This document shows positions 26,992 through 37,689 of a stretch of DNA of 64,000 bases, piece by piece. A model generated the notes under the pieces. It saw only the letters and a program-made list of their open reading frames with translations. It made no database searches and was not told the DNA's origin. The stretch comes from Vibrio brasiliensis LMG 20546 (GTDB taxonomy: Bacteria > Pseudomonadota > Gammaproteobacteria > Enterobacterales > Vibrionaceae), in contig NZ_AEVS01000045.1 of NCBI RefSeq assembly GCF_000189255.1, positions 112,221 to 176,220 on the forward strand, written 5' to 3'. The translations under genes and the position numbers were made by a program. The first letter of the stretch is position 1; the number at the start of each line of letters is the position of its first letter.

Positions 26992-28263
26992 ATGGCGCAA
27001 TTTATTGACCGACGACTGAACGGCAAAAATAAAAGTGCGGTTAACCGCCAGCGCTTTTTGCGCCGCCATAAAGAGCAGATTAAAGAGTCTGTGGCGGATG
27101 CAGTAAATCGCCGTTCAATCACCAATACCGAAACTGGTGAAGATGTCGCTATTCCACATAAGGACATCAAAGAGCCAGTCTTTCATCAAGGCAAAGGCGG
27201 CCTCAAAGAGCGAGTTCATCCGGGTAATGACCAGTTTATTACCGGTGATAAAATTGAACGCCCGAAAGGTGGCGGTCAAGGTGGAGGCTCAGGTGAAGGT
27301 GACGCAAGCGCTGACGGTGAAGGTCAGGACGATTTTGTATTCCAGATTTCAAAAGATGAGTACTTAGATATTCTATTTGAAGATCTTGAACTCCCTAACC
27401 TTGAAAAGAGCCAAATCAACAAAATCACTGAATGGAAAACGCACCGCGCTGGTTATCAAACCGCTGGTGTACCAGCCAATATCGCTATCGTAAAGTCACT
27501 ACAGCAATCCCTTGCAAGACGTACTGCGATGACGGCAGGCAAAAAGCGTATGCTGCGTGAACTGGAACAAGAGCTCGATAAAGTTAAGATGTCCGAGCCA
27601 GCTCAAATGCTCGAAGAGCAACGTTTACAGAAAGAAATTCAGGATCTCCGTCGTAAAATCGATACGGTTCCTTTTATCGATACCTTCGACCTACGCTTTA
27701 AAAACTACGAACGCCGTCCTATCCCATCCAGTCAGGCTGTCATGTTCTGTCTGATGGACGTGTCCGGCTCAATGGATCAGGCAACCAAGGATATCGCCAA
27801 ACGATTTTATGTTCTGCTCTATCTGTTCCTGACCCGTACTTATGAAAATGTCGATGTGGTGTTTATTCGCCACCACACTCAGGCAAAAGAGGTCGACGAG
27901 CATGAGTTCTTCTACTCACAAGAAACGGGCGGCACAATCGTATCCAGTGCATTAAAACTGATGAACGAGATTGTTGCAGACCGTTATCCTGTTGGAGAGT
28001 GGAATATCTACGCTGCACAAGCTTCCGATGGCGATAACTGGGCAGATGACTCGCCTCGTTGTCGAGAATTACTCACCAAGCATTTACTGCCAAACTGCCA
28101 GTATTATTCCTATATCGAAATCACTCGCCGCTCACATCAGACCTTGTGGCACGAGTATGAAAAACTCGAAGGGGACTTCCCTAACTTTGCAATGAAGAAC
28201 ATTCGCAGCGTTGAGGATATTTTCCCTGTGTTCAGAGAGCTTTTCAAAAAAGAGACTGCTTAG
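26992..28263 (+). CDS. yeaH: YeaH/YhbH family VWA-domain protein
   Basis: The 423-residue protein starts with the conserved [20 protein letters not shown] and has a charged, glycine-rich linker (about residues 90-110) before a von Willebrand A-like domain with the metal site DVSGSMD (near residue 255). It is the partner of YeaG in the conserved kinase-VWA-SpoVR module of gamma-proteobacteria; AAA ATPases are often paired with VWA proteins that present substrates. The molecular target is unknown. An AGGGGTG ribosome site precedes the ATG. Confidence 0.94.
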   Translation: MAQFIDRRLNGKNKSAVNRQRFLRRHKEQIKESVADAVNRRSITNTETGEDVAIPHKDIKEPVFHQGKGGLKERVHPGNDQFITGDKIERPKGGGQGGGSGEGDASADGEGQDDFVFQISKDEYLDILFEDLELPNLEKSQINKITEWKTHRAGYQTAGVPANIAIVKSLQQSLARRTAMTAGKKRMLRELEQELDKVKMSEPAQMLEEQRLQKEIQDLRRKIDTVPFIDTFDLRFKNYERRPIPSSQAVMFCLMDVSGSMDQATKDIAKRFYVLLYLFLTRTYENVDVVFIRHHTQAKEVDEHEFFYSQETGGTIVSSALKLMNEIVADRYPVGEWNIYAAQASDGDNWADDSPRCRELLTKHLLPNCQYYSYIEITRRSHQTLWHEYEKLEGDFPNFAMKNIRSVEDIFPVFRELFKKETA

Positions 28264-28272
28264 GGAGGCCGT

Positions 28273-29811
28273 ATGACAACTAAAACGAAAAAGCCAACAA
28301 AGAGCAAGGCGCTGCCAGATGGTCCAGACTGGACCTTCGATCTACTTGAACGTTACCACGTTGAAATCAAACGGGTGGCGGATCACTATAAACTCGACGC
28401 CTACCCTAACCAGATAGAAGTCATAACGTCTGAACAGATGATGGATGCGTATTCCAGTATCGGTATGCCGATTAACTACAATCACTGGTCGTTCGGTAAG
28501 AAGTTCATTCAAACTGAGCAGGGGTATAAACATGGCCAGATGGGGCTGGCGTACGAAATCGTAATTAATTCTAACCCATGTATCGCCTACCTGATGGAAG
28601 AGAATACCGTCACCATGCAGGCGCTGGTAATGGCGCACGCTTGCTACGGACACAACTCTTTCTTTAAAGGAAACTATCTATTCCAGACCTGGACTGATGC
28701 CAGTTCCATTATCGATTATCTACTGTTCGCTAAGAACTATATCGCGGAGTGTGAGCAAAAGTATGGTGTCCAGGAGGTAGAAGATCTGCTCGACTCATGC
28801 CACGCACTGATGAACTTTGGCGTTGATCGCTATAAACGACCAGAAAAAATCTCTATCGCTGAAGAAAAATCTCGTCAGGAAGAACGCGAAGCCTATCTCC
28901 AATCTCAGGTTAATGACTTATGGCGAACGGTACCTAAATCTAAGGTAGAACCAGAAAACGAGAAAGTTCGCTTCCCGTCCGAGCCACAGGAGAACATCCT
29001 CTACTTTATTGAAAAGCATGCACCGCTCCTAGAGCCTTGGCAGCGAGAAATCGTCCGTGTGGTACGCAAGATTAGCCAATACTTCTACCCACAAAAACAG
29101 ACTCAGGTGATGAACGAAGGCTGGGCGACGTTCTGGCACTACACCATTCTTAACCACCTTTATGATGAAGGGTTAGTAACCGACCGCTTTATCCTTGAGT
29201 TTTTGCACAGCCACACTGGCGTTGTGGCACAACCCCCCTACAACAGCCCTTACTTTAGCGGCATAAACCCGTATGCACTTGGCTTTGCCATGTTCCGCGA
29301 TATACGCCGTATCTGTGAAGAACCAACTGATGAAGATAAGGAGTGGTTCCCTGATCTGGCTGGTACTGACTGGCTTGAAGCGGTTCATTTCGCGATGAAG
29401 AACTTCAAGGACGAGAGTTTTATTAGCCAATACCTGTCTCCAAAACTCATGCGTGACTTTAAGTTGTTTGCCATCGTCGATGACGACCGTAAGAACTATA
29501 TTGAAGTCAGCGCAATTCACGACGACTCGGGTTATAGAGCGATCAGAGAAAAGCTGGCGGCTCAATACAACTTGTCTAACCTTGAACCTAATATTCAGGT
29601 GTTCAACGTCGATGTACGCGGTGACCGTTCACTCACGCTGCAATACGTCCCTCATGACCGTATCCCCCTCGATGACAGCTATGACGAAGTATTGAAGCAT
29701 ATGTATCGCCTATGGGGCTTTGACGTGATACTGGAGGAAGTTAAAGATAGTGGCCGTAGAGAAATCCTCGGAACCTGTCCAAAACGCAATGACTACGATG
29801 CGAAAATCTAA
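28273..29811 (+). CDS. ycgB: SpoVR family protein YcgB
   Basis: The 512-residue cytosolic protein is a SpoVR-family member, close in length to E. coli YcgB (510). Recognisable parts are the opening PDWTFDLLERYHVEIKRVA, YEIVINSNPCIAYLMEENT, MAHACYGHNSFFKGNYLF and MNEGWATFWHY, the last two carrying HxxH-like and EGWA motifs reminiscent of metal sites. In Bacillus SpoVR affects spore cortex; in non-sporulating bacteria it belongs to the sigma-S/YeaGH stress system. It starts nine bases after the yeaH stop with AGGGAGG, so the two are translated together. A terminator ends the module. Confidence 0.94.
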   Translation: MTTKTKKPTKSKALPDGPDWTFDLLERYHVEIKRVADHYKLDAYPNQIEVITSEQMMDAYSSIGMPINYNHWSFGKKFIQTEQGYKHGQMGLAYEIVINSNPCIAYLMEENTVTMQALVMAHACYGHNSFFKGNYLFQTWTDASSIIDYLLFAKNYIAECEQKYGVQEVEDLLDSCHALMNFGVDRYKRPEKISIAEEKSRQEEREAYLQSQVNDLWRTVPKSKVEPENEKVRFPSEPQENILYFIEKHAPLLEPWQREIVRVVRKISQYFYPQKQTQVMNEGWATFWHYTILNHLYDEGLVTDRFILEFLHSHTGVVAQPPYNSPYFSGINPYALGFAMFRDIRRICEEPTDEDKEWFPDLAGTDWLEAVHFAMKNFKDESFISQYLSPKLMRDFKLFAIVDDDRKNYIEVSAIHDDSGYRAIREKLAAQYNLSNLEPNIQVFNVDVRGDRSLTLQYVPHDRIPLDDSYDEVLKHMYRLWGFDVILEEVKDSGRREILGTCPKRNDYDAKI

Positions 29812-29818
29812 CCCCAAT

Positions 29819-29842
29819 AAAAAAGGCCCTTCGGGGCCTTTT
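29819..29842 (+). terminator. bidirectional terminator between ycgB and kdsB
   Basis: The stem AAAAGGCCC/GGGCCTTTT with a TTCG tetraloop, As on the left and Ts on the right. It lies between two convergent genes and can serve both. Confidence 0.9.
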
Positions 29843-29847
29843 CTACA

Positions 29848-30600
29848 TTAGCGGTTAGCGATAATACTTCTCACCACTTCAAGATCTTCCGGTGTATCTA
29901 CACCCGCTGCTGGCGCTTCTTTAGCGACCTCAACGTGAATCTTTTCTCCGTACCACAGTACACGTAACTGCTCTAGACACTCAATTTTCTCAAGCGTGGT
30001 TGGCTGCCAGTTAATGTATGTGTTTATGAAGCCTGCGCGGTAAGCATAAATGCCAATATGGCGCATCAGTGGCTGAGCAACCGTCTGTTGCTGACCAGCA
30101 AAGTTATCACGGTCCCAAGGGATCGTCGCTCGGCTGAAGTACATCGCATAGCCATCTTTATCCGTCACAACTTTAACTGCGTTCGGGTTGAACACTTCAG
30201 CTTCATGGTCGATTTCTACGGCTAATGTCGCCATTGGGGCTTGGCTGTTGGCCAGGTTATCCGCCACCTGTGCAATGATACTTGGTGGAATGAGTGGCTC
30301 ATCACCCTGAACATTAACGATAATGTGGTCATCAGGGATGGCCATCTTCTCGACCACTTCCGCCAGGCGCTCAGTGCCTGACTCGTGGTCAGGAGATGTC
30401 ATACAGACCTCACCACCAAACGACTTAACCACTTGCTCAACTCGCTCGTCGTCAGTAGCAATAATGACTTTATCTGCACCGGCCTGTAGCGCTTGCTCGT
30501 GTACCCACTGGATCATCGGCTTCCCACCAATATCCGCAAGAGGTTTACCAGGTAAGCGAGTCGATTGATAACGCGCTGGGATAACGACAGTAAATGACAT
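29848..30600 (-). CDS. kdsB: 3-deoxy-manno-octulosonate cytidylyltransferase
   Basis: The 250-residue enzyme activates KDO with CTP to CMP-KDO for the inner core of lipopolysaccharide. The N-terminal nucleotide-binding motif is [20 protein letters not shown], followed by [19 protein letters not shown] and FNPNAVKVV, all typical of KdsB. It is the last gene of the msbA-lpxK-ycaR-kdsB run; its ATG overlaps the ycaR stop (TAATG), so the two are translationally coupled. Confidence 0.97.
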   Translation of the reverse strand: MSFTVVIPARYQSTRLPGKPLADIGGKPMIQWVHEQALQAGADKVIIATDDERVEQVVKSFGGEVCMTSPDHESGTERLAEVVEKMAIPDDHIIVNVQGDEPLIPPSIIAQVADNLANSQAPMATLAVEIDHEAEVFNPNAVKVVTDKDGYAMYFSRATIPWDRDNFAGQQQTVAQPLMRHIGIYAYRAGFINTYINWQPTTLEKIECLEQLRVLWYGEKIHVEVAKEAPAAGVDTPEDLEVVRSIIANR

Positions 30601-30779
30601 TATCTGCCCTCATCCATTGAGATATTACGCGCTTCAGGTTCTAGAAGCACTGGGATACCCTCTTTGATTGGGTAGGCTAAACGGTCCAGTTTACAAACTA
30701 ACTCTTGCTTATCCTTGTCGAACGCAAGCTTACCTTTACATACCGGACAGGCAACAATCTCAAGCAGACGGTGATCCAT
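30600..30779 (-). CDS. ycaR: Trm112-like zinc-ribbon protein YcaR
   Basis: A 59-residue gene, easily missed because of its size. It translates as [20 protein letters not shown], continues through [20 protein letters not shown] and ends MDEGR. It keeps the CPVC pair and the later cysteine of the YcaR (Trm112/UPF0434) family, and the [10 protein letters not shown] end is nearly identical to that of E. coli. Trm112-like proteins activate methyltransferases in eukaryotes; the bacterial role is not known. Its start overlaps the end of lpxK by 20 bases and its stop overlaps the kdsB start by one base. The order lpxK-ycaR-kdsB is the same as in E. coli. Confidence 0.95.
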   Translation of the reverse strand: MDHRLLEIVACPVCKGKLAFDKDKQELVCKLDRLAYPIKEGIPVLLEPEARNISMDEGR

Positions 30780-31770
30780 ACTTTTCCTTAACCTCTTTAA
30801 TCTTATTTAAAATACGCGCTTCATCACTTGGGTTAAATTCTGCACTAACAGGCAAATACCACCAGTTATCTTTAGCGTAATTCGCGCATTTTACTGCGTC
30901 TTTTTCCGTCATAATAAGATGCTTACCTTTTTGTGTAAGCTGGTCTAATTCTGACGGTTCAAAATCTTTATGGTCAGCAAAGCCCTGTTGATAAACAGGC
31001 GTTGCCCCTAATGTCTCTAACGTTTTAAAAAAGCGTGGCGGATGGCCGATTCCCGCCATCGCAACCAATTGGTCTTTAATAGCAGTAATATTATCACGTT
31101 GACCCGTCTTTAAGTTGATCACTTGGTCTGGCTTAAGCGACATTGCCGCTTCTCCATCTAGCGCTGAACCACCATTAGTAATAATAAGATCAACTTCAGC
31201 CAATCGCGCAGTTGATTCTCTCAATGGGCCAAGTGGCAACAAACATTGATTACCAAAACGTCTCACGCCATCGACAACGACAATTTCAATATCACGCTCT
31301 AATGCGTAGTGCTGCAATCCATCATCGGTAATGACAATATCAACTCCGAGTGGCAATAAAGCCTCCACAGCTTCACTGCGCTTTGGCGATACCGCTACAG
31401 GTGCACCAGTACGCTTGAAGATGAGTTTTGGTTCGTCACCACAATGGTTGGTCGACGTCGCATCGTCTACCACCAGCGGATAAGAAGGCGCCTTGGCTCC
31501 ATAACCACGAGAAACTACCCCAGGGTTATATCCCAGTGCCTGCAGTTGCTCCACCAGCCAAATAACAACCGGTGTCTTACCATTACCGCCTGCGGTGATA
31601 TTACCAACCACGACAACAGGTACTGGTGCACGATAAGTCGGTTTAGCTTTTGACTGATATTTTGCGCGGCGAGAACGACTTATCGCACCAAACAATTGGC
31701 TTAATGGCCACAAAAGTGGCCATAACAGATATTTGATTGGGTGGTTCTCAAACCAGATTTTTTCAATCAA
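30760..31770 (-). CDS. lpxK: tetraacyldisaccharide 4'-kinase
   Basis: The 336-residue inner-membrane-associated kinase phosphorylates the 4' position of the lipid A disaccharide precursor to make lipid IVA. The N-terminal hydrophobic stretch (about residues 12-30) anchors it, and the P-loop is [12 protein letters not shown] (about residues 57-68). [14 protein letters not shown] and the DDGLQHYAL motif are also typical. It begins two bases after msbA ends and overlaps ycaR. Confidence 0.96.
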   Translation of the reverse strand: MIEKIWFENHPIKYLLWPLLWPLSQLFGAISRSRRAKYQSKAKPTYRAPVPVVVVGNITAGGNGKTPVVIWLVEQLQALGYNPGVVSRGYGAKAPSYPLVVDDATSTNHCGDEPKLIFKRTGAPVAVSPKRSEAVEALLPLGVDIVITDDGLQHYALERDIEIVVVDGVRRFGNQCLLPLGPLRESTARLAEVDLIITNGGSALDGEAAMSLKPDQVINLKTGQRDNITAIKDQLVAMAGIGHPPRFFKTLETLGATPVYQQGFADHKDFEPSELDQLTQKGKHLIMTEKDAVKCANYAKDNWWYLPVSAEFNPSDEARILNKIKEVKEKYGSPSA

Positions 31771-31772
31771 GA

Positions 31773-33521
31773 TTAAGCACCAAACTGAATACGGTGTAAC
31801 TGAGCATAGGCACCATTTTTCTCAATCAGGTCTTGATGATTACCACGCTCTACAATCTCACCTTCATCAACCACCAGAATTTCATCGGCACTCTCGATAG
31901 TCGACAGACGGTGCGCGATAACCAGTACTGTCTTGTCTTTTTGTAGTTCATCCAGTGCTGACTGAATGGCTTTTTCAGACTCAGTATCCAGTGCAGAAGT
32001 TGCCTCATCAAGGATAAGTACTGGCGCATCACGCAACAAGGCGCGAGCAATAGCGATACGCTGACGCTGACCACCGGACAGACTTGCACCGTTTTCACCA
32101 ATAACCGTGTCTAGGCCATCGTCCATCTTGTCGATAAAGTCCATTGCGTAGGCGAGTTTAGCGGCTTGCTCAATCTGCTCACGGCTGTATGTCTCCGTCG
32201 CAGCATAGGCAATATTGTTGGCAATCGTATCGTTAAACAGGTGGACGTTTTGCGAGACTAAAGCAAAGTGCGAACGTAGATTACTCAATTGATAATCACG
32301 GATGTCATGCTCATCAAGACAAATGCTACCAGCATCAACATCGTAGAAACGAGTAAACAGGTTAGCAATGGTACTCTTACCCGAACCTGAACGGCCGACC
32401 AGTGCCACTGTTTTACCTTTCGGTATTTTAAAACTGACATCGGTAAGTGCCGGTTTCTCTTTACCCTCATAAGTAAAGGTCACTTCTTTCACTTCGATGT
32501 CACCACGAGCACGCTCAACCTGGTACTTACCATTGTCTTGCTCAGTTTCAAGATCCATCAGCGCGAACAGAGTTTGGCTCGCTGCCATACCGCGTTGGAA
32601 GTCAGACGTTACGTTGGTCAGCGCTTTTAGTGGACGCATTAGACCAAACATTGCAGAGAAAACGACCGTAAAAGTACCTGGAGTTAGCTCAGAACGAATA
32701 GAATCAACACTAGCAAGGAATAGAACAACCACTAGCGCGATAGAAGCAATCAACTGAATAACAGGGTTAGCAATCGCCTGAGCTGCGACCAACTTCATCG
32801 ACTGCTGACGCATTTGGTTGCTTACCGTATCGAAGCGCTCGCTCTCAACTTTCTGGCCACCGTAGCTCAGTACAACCTTATGGCCTTTTAGCATTTGCTC
32901 AGCTGATGAGGTCACATGGCCCATCGCTTCCTGCATATTCTTTGAGATTTTACGGAAACGCTTTGAGACTACACCTATGCCCCAGGCGACCAAAGGTGCA
33001 ACGACAAACAGCACCAAAGACAACTGCCAGCTGTTCCAGAACATCAGCACTAACAGACCAATAATGCTCGCACCTTCACGGACAATACTGACCAATGCGC
33101 GGCTTGTTGCACCAGCAACCTGTTCAGAGTCATAGGTGATACGAGAAAGAAGACCGCCAGCCGACTCTTTATCAAAGTAAGTCACTGGCATATGCATGAA
33201 CTGATTAAAAATCGCTCGTCTCATTTCCATTACCACGTTGCCCGAAACCCAACTCAAGCAATAAGTAGAAACAAAACCACTCAGACCACGCACGACCATC
33301 ATGCCAAAAATAATCAGTGGCAGGATGCGCAAGAAATTCGATTCAGCATTACCAAAGCCTTCGTCAAGAAGAGGCTTTAGTAGAGAAACCATGTAAGTAT
33401 CAGCAACCGCATTAATGATCAATGCGACAACGGCAACCGCCAGACCTGCCTTGTATAGGCGAATATAGGTCCACAAGCGTTTAAAGGTTTGCCAGGTAGT
33501 TTCGTCTTGATTCAGAGACAT
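31773..33521 (-). CDS. msbA: lipid A export permease/ATP-binding protein MsbA
   Basis: The 582-residue half-transporter equals E. coli MsbA in length. Six membrane helices fill residues 1-320; the nucleotide-binding domain has Walker [10 protein letters not shown], signature [16 protein letters not shown], Walker [12 protein letters not shown] and the H-loop VIAHRLST. The homodimer flips core-lipid A across the inner membrane. It lies directly upstream of lpxK, as in E. coli, and 33 bases after comEC. Confidence 0.97.
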   Translation of the reverse strand: MSLNQDETTWQTFKRLWTYIRLYKAGLAVAVVALIINAVADTYMVSLLKPLLDEGFGNAESNFLRILPLIIFGMMVVRGLSGFVSTYCLSWVSGNVVMEMRRAIFNQFMHMPVTYFDKESAGGLLSRITYDSEQVAGATSRALVSIVREGASIIGLLVLMFWNSWQLSLVLFVVAPLVAWGIGVVSKRFRKISKNMQEAMGHVTSSAEQMLKGHKVVLSYGGQKVESERFDTVSNQMRQQSMKLVAAQAIANPVIQLIASIALVVVLFLASVDSIRSELTPGTFTVVFSAMFGLMRPLKALTNVTSDFQRGMAASQTLFALMDLETEQDNGKYQVERARGDIEVKEVTFTYEGKEKPALTDVSFKIPKGKTVALVGRSGSGKSTIANLFTRFYDVDAGSICLDEHDIRDYQLSNLRSHFALVSQNVHLFNDTIANNIAYAATETYSREQIEQAAKLAYAMDFIDKMDDGLDTVIGENGASLSGGQRQRIAIARALLRDAPVLILDEATSALDTESEKAIQSALDELQKDKTVLVIAHRLSTIESADEILVVDEGEIVERGNHQDLIEKNGAYAQLHRIQFGA

Positions 33522-33554
33522 AGAAATGCTTATTTTTCTTTTACAATATTGCGG

Positions 33555-35795
33555 TTATTCTACTCCCTTACGCAGCATCTGCCTATACCAAGTCTGCCCT
33601 TTCAAGCGCCTAAGTGACCTAACCGAGGTGTGGTTTGGGTAAAATTTCACCGTAATTTGACCATCATGACCAGTATCGAACCAGTTTGCGCCACTCTTTT
33701 CATATCGACTTACCACTTGCTGATTAGGCAAGTTCCAACGCCCCTTGTACGCAGTCGAGGCAATCGCGATACCCGGAGATAAAGCGGCAACAAATTCTGC
33801 TACCGAAGAGGTGTCACTACCATGATGAGGAACCACTACAAGGTTGGTGGACAGATCGTCGCCTTGTCGCATCAATAGCCATTCCGCAACTGAATCAATG
33901 TCTCCTGACAACAGAACGCTAGAGCCCTGTGAAAGATGAGTAACCCTCACTACACAAGAGTGTGCATTGTAAGCCCGCTCTACCTGGTTTGGCGGCCATA
34001 GCGCTTCTATTTCAATTTGCTGCCAACGCCAACGCTTACCACGAGTACAGCCCTGTCCTACTGTTAGCTGCTGGCTACTAATCAAAGTTTTCGGTTGCCA
34101 TCTGGTGACGACATCCTGCCATCCTCCGGCATGGTCATTGTCAAAATGGCTGATAATGAAATAGTTCAGGTTATCTATGCCCTGTTGAATTAAGTAAGGA
34201 GTGATAACCTGCTCGGCAATACTGGACGTCTCCCAGCCAGCACCCGTGTCATAGAGCAGAGCCTGTTCGTCCTGCTCAACGACCACTGCCAGCCCATGAC
34301 CGACATCTAGCGTCGTCAGCTGCCATGATGGCGTGGCTGACCAATTGATGGACGACAGAACAAGCATACTCATAATCAAGAGCATCGCTTTTCTTCGTAT
34401 CAACCACAGCAATGAAAAAACGAACAAACCAGTCAGTAACCATTTCAGTTGCCATTGAGACAACTGATACCAGCCCCACTCGGAACGAATGAGCATCCAG
34501 TTGACAGGATAGAGGCTCCAGTCAACAGCACTCCATAACCAGGAAGTACCGACTCCGGCTAACATGGCAGATAAAGCAACAAAAGCCAAAGGCATCACCA
34601 GCCAACTGAACCAAGGTACAAACAACAGGTTGTACGCGACAGAACCCACACTCACCCCCTGAAAGTAATAAACAACGATCGGAGCCATTGCTATCACTAG
34701 TGCGAATTGCAGTTTGACCATCCCCATTAACCAACTCTGGCTGTTGCTTGTTAACGACTGACACAGCATGATCACCGCCACTGCATACATTGACATCCAC
34801 AAGCTACTGCTAACGACAGAAAAAGGGGAGATGATTAGCATACCCGCAAGTACCAGCAACCATTTATAACTGTTCGGTACCCTGCCCGAGCGGTAGTGGA
34901 TAATCACCAATAGGCAACATGTGAGTACGGCTCTCTGAGTTGGAATCGAAAAGCCTGCCAGCCATGCGTATCCCCAGGCTAACCCCAAGCCCAGCACAAC
35001 AGGCATTAGCGACATTGCATAGTGAAGCCGCATGACGAATCGCCCGATAGCCCAACCAATTGCAAACGCGATAGCGATATGTAGGCCAGAAATTGAGATT
35101 AAGTGACTCAGACCGCTCTGTTTTAGTTGCTGCCATGTCGGCGAAGAAATCTGATCACGCAATCCAAACACTAACGCACGAATCATCCCCTGACTTTCAA
35201 GTCCGCGGGTTTGCTGCGCCATTCGGTTGATCAAAACACTTCGTAACGAGCCCTCACTGACCGTATAGAAACTCTGTTTAGCATTCACTCTGGCAACCCC
35301 AACCACAGAATGTCCCAACGCATACTTCTCCGCATCAAAACCGACCTGATTCATCAGTCCATATATAGGGTCTATTTTTACACGCGCGGAGATCTCATCT
35401 CCGGGCTCAAGTCGAACAGGCCCCTTTAACCTCACTTTAGGGCGCGCTAAACTGGTTAAAGCTTGGCCATTGATTGATCTAACTATAACTATGCCTTGAA
35501 AGCCGTAGTTTATTGGTTTAAAAAGACTGTCAACGTCAGCAGTTATGGTAATATCCTGACCTGATTGAAAAAGCATCTCTGTTTTATATCGCAGTAAGTT
35601 GCCGTGGACTAGGATGACAACACACGCTAAAGCTAGCCCTACAGAATATCTGACTTTCCTATACTTGACGGAAGCAAGCAAAACAGTCAGAGGGAGTACA
35701 GCAAAATGCCAATGTGGCATGCTCGGCCAGTAAGGGCTGGTAGTGATTAACAAAGAGAACGAAATTAGCGTCCAATAATTTAAGTAGAGAGTCAT
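33555..35795 (-). CDS. comEC: DNA internalisation protein ComEC/Rec2
   Basis: The 746-residue inner-membrane protein has two membrane helices and an OB-like DUF4131 domain at the N-terminus, a central multi-helix Competence domain (about residues 190-470, with SGLSHLISISGLHIAIA) and a C-terminal metallo-beta-lactamase-like domain with ISHFDNDHAGG and PHHGSDTSS. It forms the channel for single-stranded DNA during natural transformation. Together with tfoX at the start of the window it supports a naturally competent organism. Its start follows an AGGGGA ribosome site that overlaps the start codon of the divergent DUF2062 gene. Confidence 0.95.
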   Translation of the reverse strand: MTLYLNYWTLISFSLLITTSPYWPSMPHWHFAVLPLTVLLASVKYRKVRYSVGLALACVVILVHGNLLRYKTEMLFQSGQDITITADVDSLFKPINYGFQGIVIVRSINGQALTSLARPKVRLKGPVRLEPGDEISARVKIDPIYGLMNQVGFDAEKYALGHSVVGVARVNAKQSFYTVSEGSLRSVLINRMAQQTRGLESQGMIRALVFGLRDQISSPTWQQLKQSGLSHLISISGLHIAIAFAIGWAIGRFVMRLHYAMSLMPVVLGLGLAWGYAWLAGFSIPTQRAVLTCCLLVIIHYRSGRVPNSYKWLLVLAGMLIISPFSVVSSSLWMSMYAVAVIMLCQSLTSNSQSWLMGMVKLQFALVIAMAPIVVYYFQGVSVGSVAYNLLFVPWFSWLVMPLAFVALSAMLAGVGTSWLWSAVDWSLYPVNWMLIRSEWGWYQLSQWQLKWLLTGLFVFSLLWLIRRKAMLLIMSMLVLSSINWSATPSWQLTTLDVGHGLAVVVEQDEQALLYDTGAGWETSSIAEQVITPYLIQQGIDNLNYFIISHFDNDHAGGWQDVVTRWQPKTLISSQQLTVGQGCTRGKRWRWQQIEIEALWPPNQVERAYNAHSCVVRVTHLSQGSSVLLSGDIDSVAEWLLMRQGDDLSTNLVVVPHHGSDTSSVAEFVAALSPGIAIASTAYKGRWNLPNQQVVSRYEKSGANWFDTGHDGQITVKFYPNHTSVRSLRRLKGQTWYRQMLRKGVE

Positions 35796-35803
35796 ATTCC
35801 CCT

Positions 35804-36334
35804 ATGCCAAGAAAATTTATCAAACGCTTTATGCCTGACCACGAAGTGATAAAACGTCAGAAGGCACTAAAGATTTTTGGCAATGTGCTGTACAACCCTA
35901 ACCTTTGGTGTCTTAACCGCCGTTCTGCCGCTGGCGCTTTCGCAGTGGGGTTATTTATGGCGTTTGTCCCTCTTCCAAGCCAAATGATTATGTCAGCTGG
36001 TCTGGCGATTGCCTGTGGGGTCAATTTGCCTCTATCAGTCGCACTTGTATGGGTGAGCAATCCTGTAACAATGCCTGTTCTGTTCTACTTTGCCTACAAG
36101 GTAGGTGCATGGGTAATGCACGTTCCACCACAAGACTTCCACTTTGAGCTCTCTTGGGAGTTTCTCCTTCATCAGATGAGCACTATTGGTCCTCCGTTCC
36201 TGCTTGGGTGTTTAATCTGCGGCATCGCTTCAGCGATGGCCGGCTACTTTGGTATCAAAGCATTGTGGCGCTACTCAGTGGTTCGTAGTTGGCAACAACG
36301 TAAGATCAGATTAGGCGGTCTACTGAAAAAGTAA
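35804..36334 (+). CDS. DUF2062 domain-containing membrane protein
   Basis: The 176-residue protein has a basic N-terminus, then two to three hydrophobic segments with AVGLFMAFVPLPSQMIMSAGLAI and WVSNPVTMPVLFYFAYKVG, the hallmarks of DUF2062. Its function is unknown; relatives sit next to comEC in many Vibrionaceae. The start codons of this gene and of comEC are eight bases apart and divergent, so its promoter must lie inside comEC. No good ribosome site is seen before the ATG, which may lower expression. Confidence 0.88.
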   Translation: MPRKFIKRFMPDHEVIKRQKALKIFGNVLYNPNLWCLNRRSAAGAFAVGLFMAFVPLPSQMIMSAGLAIACGVNLPLSVALVWVSNPVTMPVLFYFAYKVGAWVMHVPPQDFHFELSWEFLLHQMSTIGPPFLLGCLICGIASAMAGYFGIKALWRYSVVRSWQQRKIRLGGLLKK

Positions 36335-36398
36335 ATTCCAATACTCGGTAGCACCCATCAGTTGCAACTAGTGTGTAACTGGCATGTTGAAATAGAAC

Positions 36399-36427
36399 AA
36401 AAAAAGGACCATCAGGTCCTTTTTTTA
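36399..36427 (-). terminator. bidirectional terminator between DUF2062 gene and lolE
   Basis: A 12-bp stem (AAAAAAAGGACC and its complement) with an ATCA loop, followed by Ts on both strands. It closes the lolCDE operon and the convergent DUF2062 gene. Confidence 0.93.
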
Positions 36428-36444
36428 TTGCGTTAGTTTAGCAA

Positions 36445-37689
36445 TTACTTAGAGCTCAATACCGCTGCTGGATTAAGCTTGCTGGCTCTGGATGCCGGAT
36501 ACCATGTCGCTAATAAACTGAGCACTACTGCCGTTAACGACACCAAAAGCACGTCAGACAGATTTACCTGCGAAGGAAGAAAATCGACGAAGTAGATATC
36601 ACCTGACAGGAACTGATGACCAATTAAATCTTCCAGTGCCGTAATCATAGGAGTCAGGTTCAGCGCGACCAATACCCCAATCAGGCTACCAGCAAGACTG
36701 CCCAACACGCCGGAGAAAACGCCCTGCCAGACAAAGATACGCTTCACTAAGCCATCACTGGCACCCATGGTGCGTAAGATGGCTATCTCAGCAGCACGAT
36801 CTTTTACCGCCATCATCAGCGTTGAGACGATATTAAAGCTTGCTACACCAATCACTAACACCATAACCAGATACATGATGGTTCTGACTAACTGAATATC
36901 CCGGTACAAAAAGCCATACTTCTGTTGCCAACTACGCAAATAAACGTACACATCCAGTGTGTTGCCAGCTTCACGAACAATCTGAGTTGCCTGAAGGACA
37001 TCGGTAACACGGACTGAAACCCCACTAACTCCGTCACCTAATCTGGCATAAGCCTGAGCATCCTCAAGTGGTATCAGAGCCAGGTTATGATCTATCTGAC
37101 CATTTAGGGTTAATAGCCCAGCGACTTGCACCCTGACTCGTTTTGGCGCCTGAACTTTAGTCGTCGCCCCACTGGTAGGGATCATCAGCGTCAGATAGTC
37201 GCCTTTGTCAACGTTGAGCAGGTTAGCAACACCCTGACCTAAGATGACCTGTTGCTGATTAGGTTGAAAGTTCTGCCAAACCTGCGAATCAATAAAGGCA
37301 TTTAAGTTAGACACCTTGCCCTCTTGTTGTGGGTCGACACCACGCACTTCAATTGCTTTTAGCTGACTCCCTTTCTCCGCTAACGCAGTCAGTTTAACGT
37401 ATGGAGCCGCAGCCACTATCTTAGGATGTTTTTCTGCTTGCTGAACAACCTCTTGCCAGTCACTCAGTGGTCCTCTCACGCCTTCAAACTCTCCGTGAGA
37501 GATAACAGATAACACGCGATTGTTCAGCTCTCGCTCAAACCCATTCATTGCTGACAAACCAATAATGATCACAGCAACACCAACAGCAATACCTATCGTT
37601 GAAGAGAGGGAAATGAACGAGACCATTTTGTTTCGCTGCTTAGCACGGCTAAATCGCCCACCGATAAATAGCGACAATGATGAAAACAC
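36445..37689 (-). CDS. lolE: lipoprotein-releasing ABC transporter permease LolE
   Basis: The 414-residue permease has one N-terminal membrane helix (about 25-48), a large periplasmic domain and three C-terminal helices with the MacB/FtsX pattern (e.g. EIAILRTMGASDGLVKRIF). With LolC and LolD it extracts outer-membrane lipoproteins from the inner membrane and passes them to LolA. It is the last gene of lolC-lolD-lolE and its start directly abuts the lolD stop. The name LolE versus LolC follows from gene order. Confidence 0.94.
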   Translation of the reverse strand: MFSSLSLFIGGRFSRAKQRNKMVSFISLSSTIGIAVGVAVIIIGLSAMNGFERELNNRVLSVISHGEFEGVRGPLSDWQEVVQQAEKHPKIVAAAPYVKLTALAEKGSQLKAIEVRGVDPQQEGKVSNLNAFIDSQVWQNFQPNQQQVILGQGVANLLNVDKGDYLTLMIPTSGATTKVQAPKRVRVQVAGLLTLNGQIDHNLALIPLEDAQAYARLGDGVSGVSVRVTDVLQATQIVREAGNTLDVYVYLRSWQQKYGFLYRDIQLVRTIMYLVMVLVIGVASFNIVSTLMMAVKDRAAEIAILRTMGASDGLVKRIFVWQGVFSGVLGSLAGSLIGVLVALNLTPMITALEDLIGHQFLSGDIYFVDFLPSQVNLSDVLLVSLTAVVLSLLATWYPASRASKLNPAAVLSSK

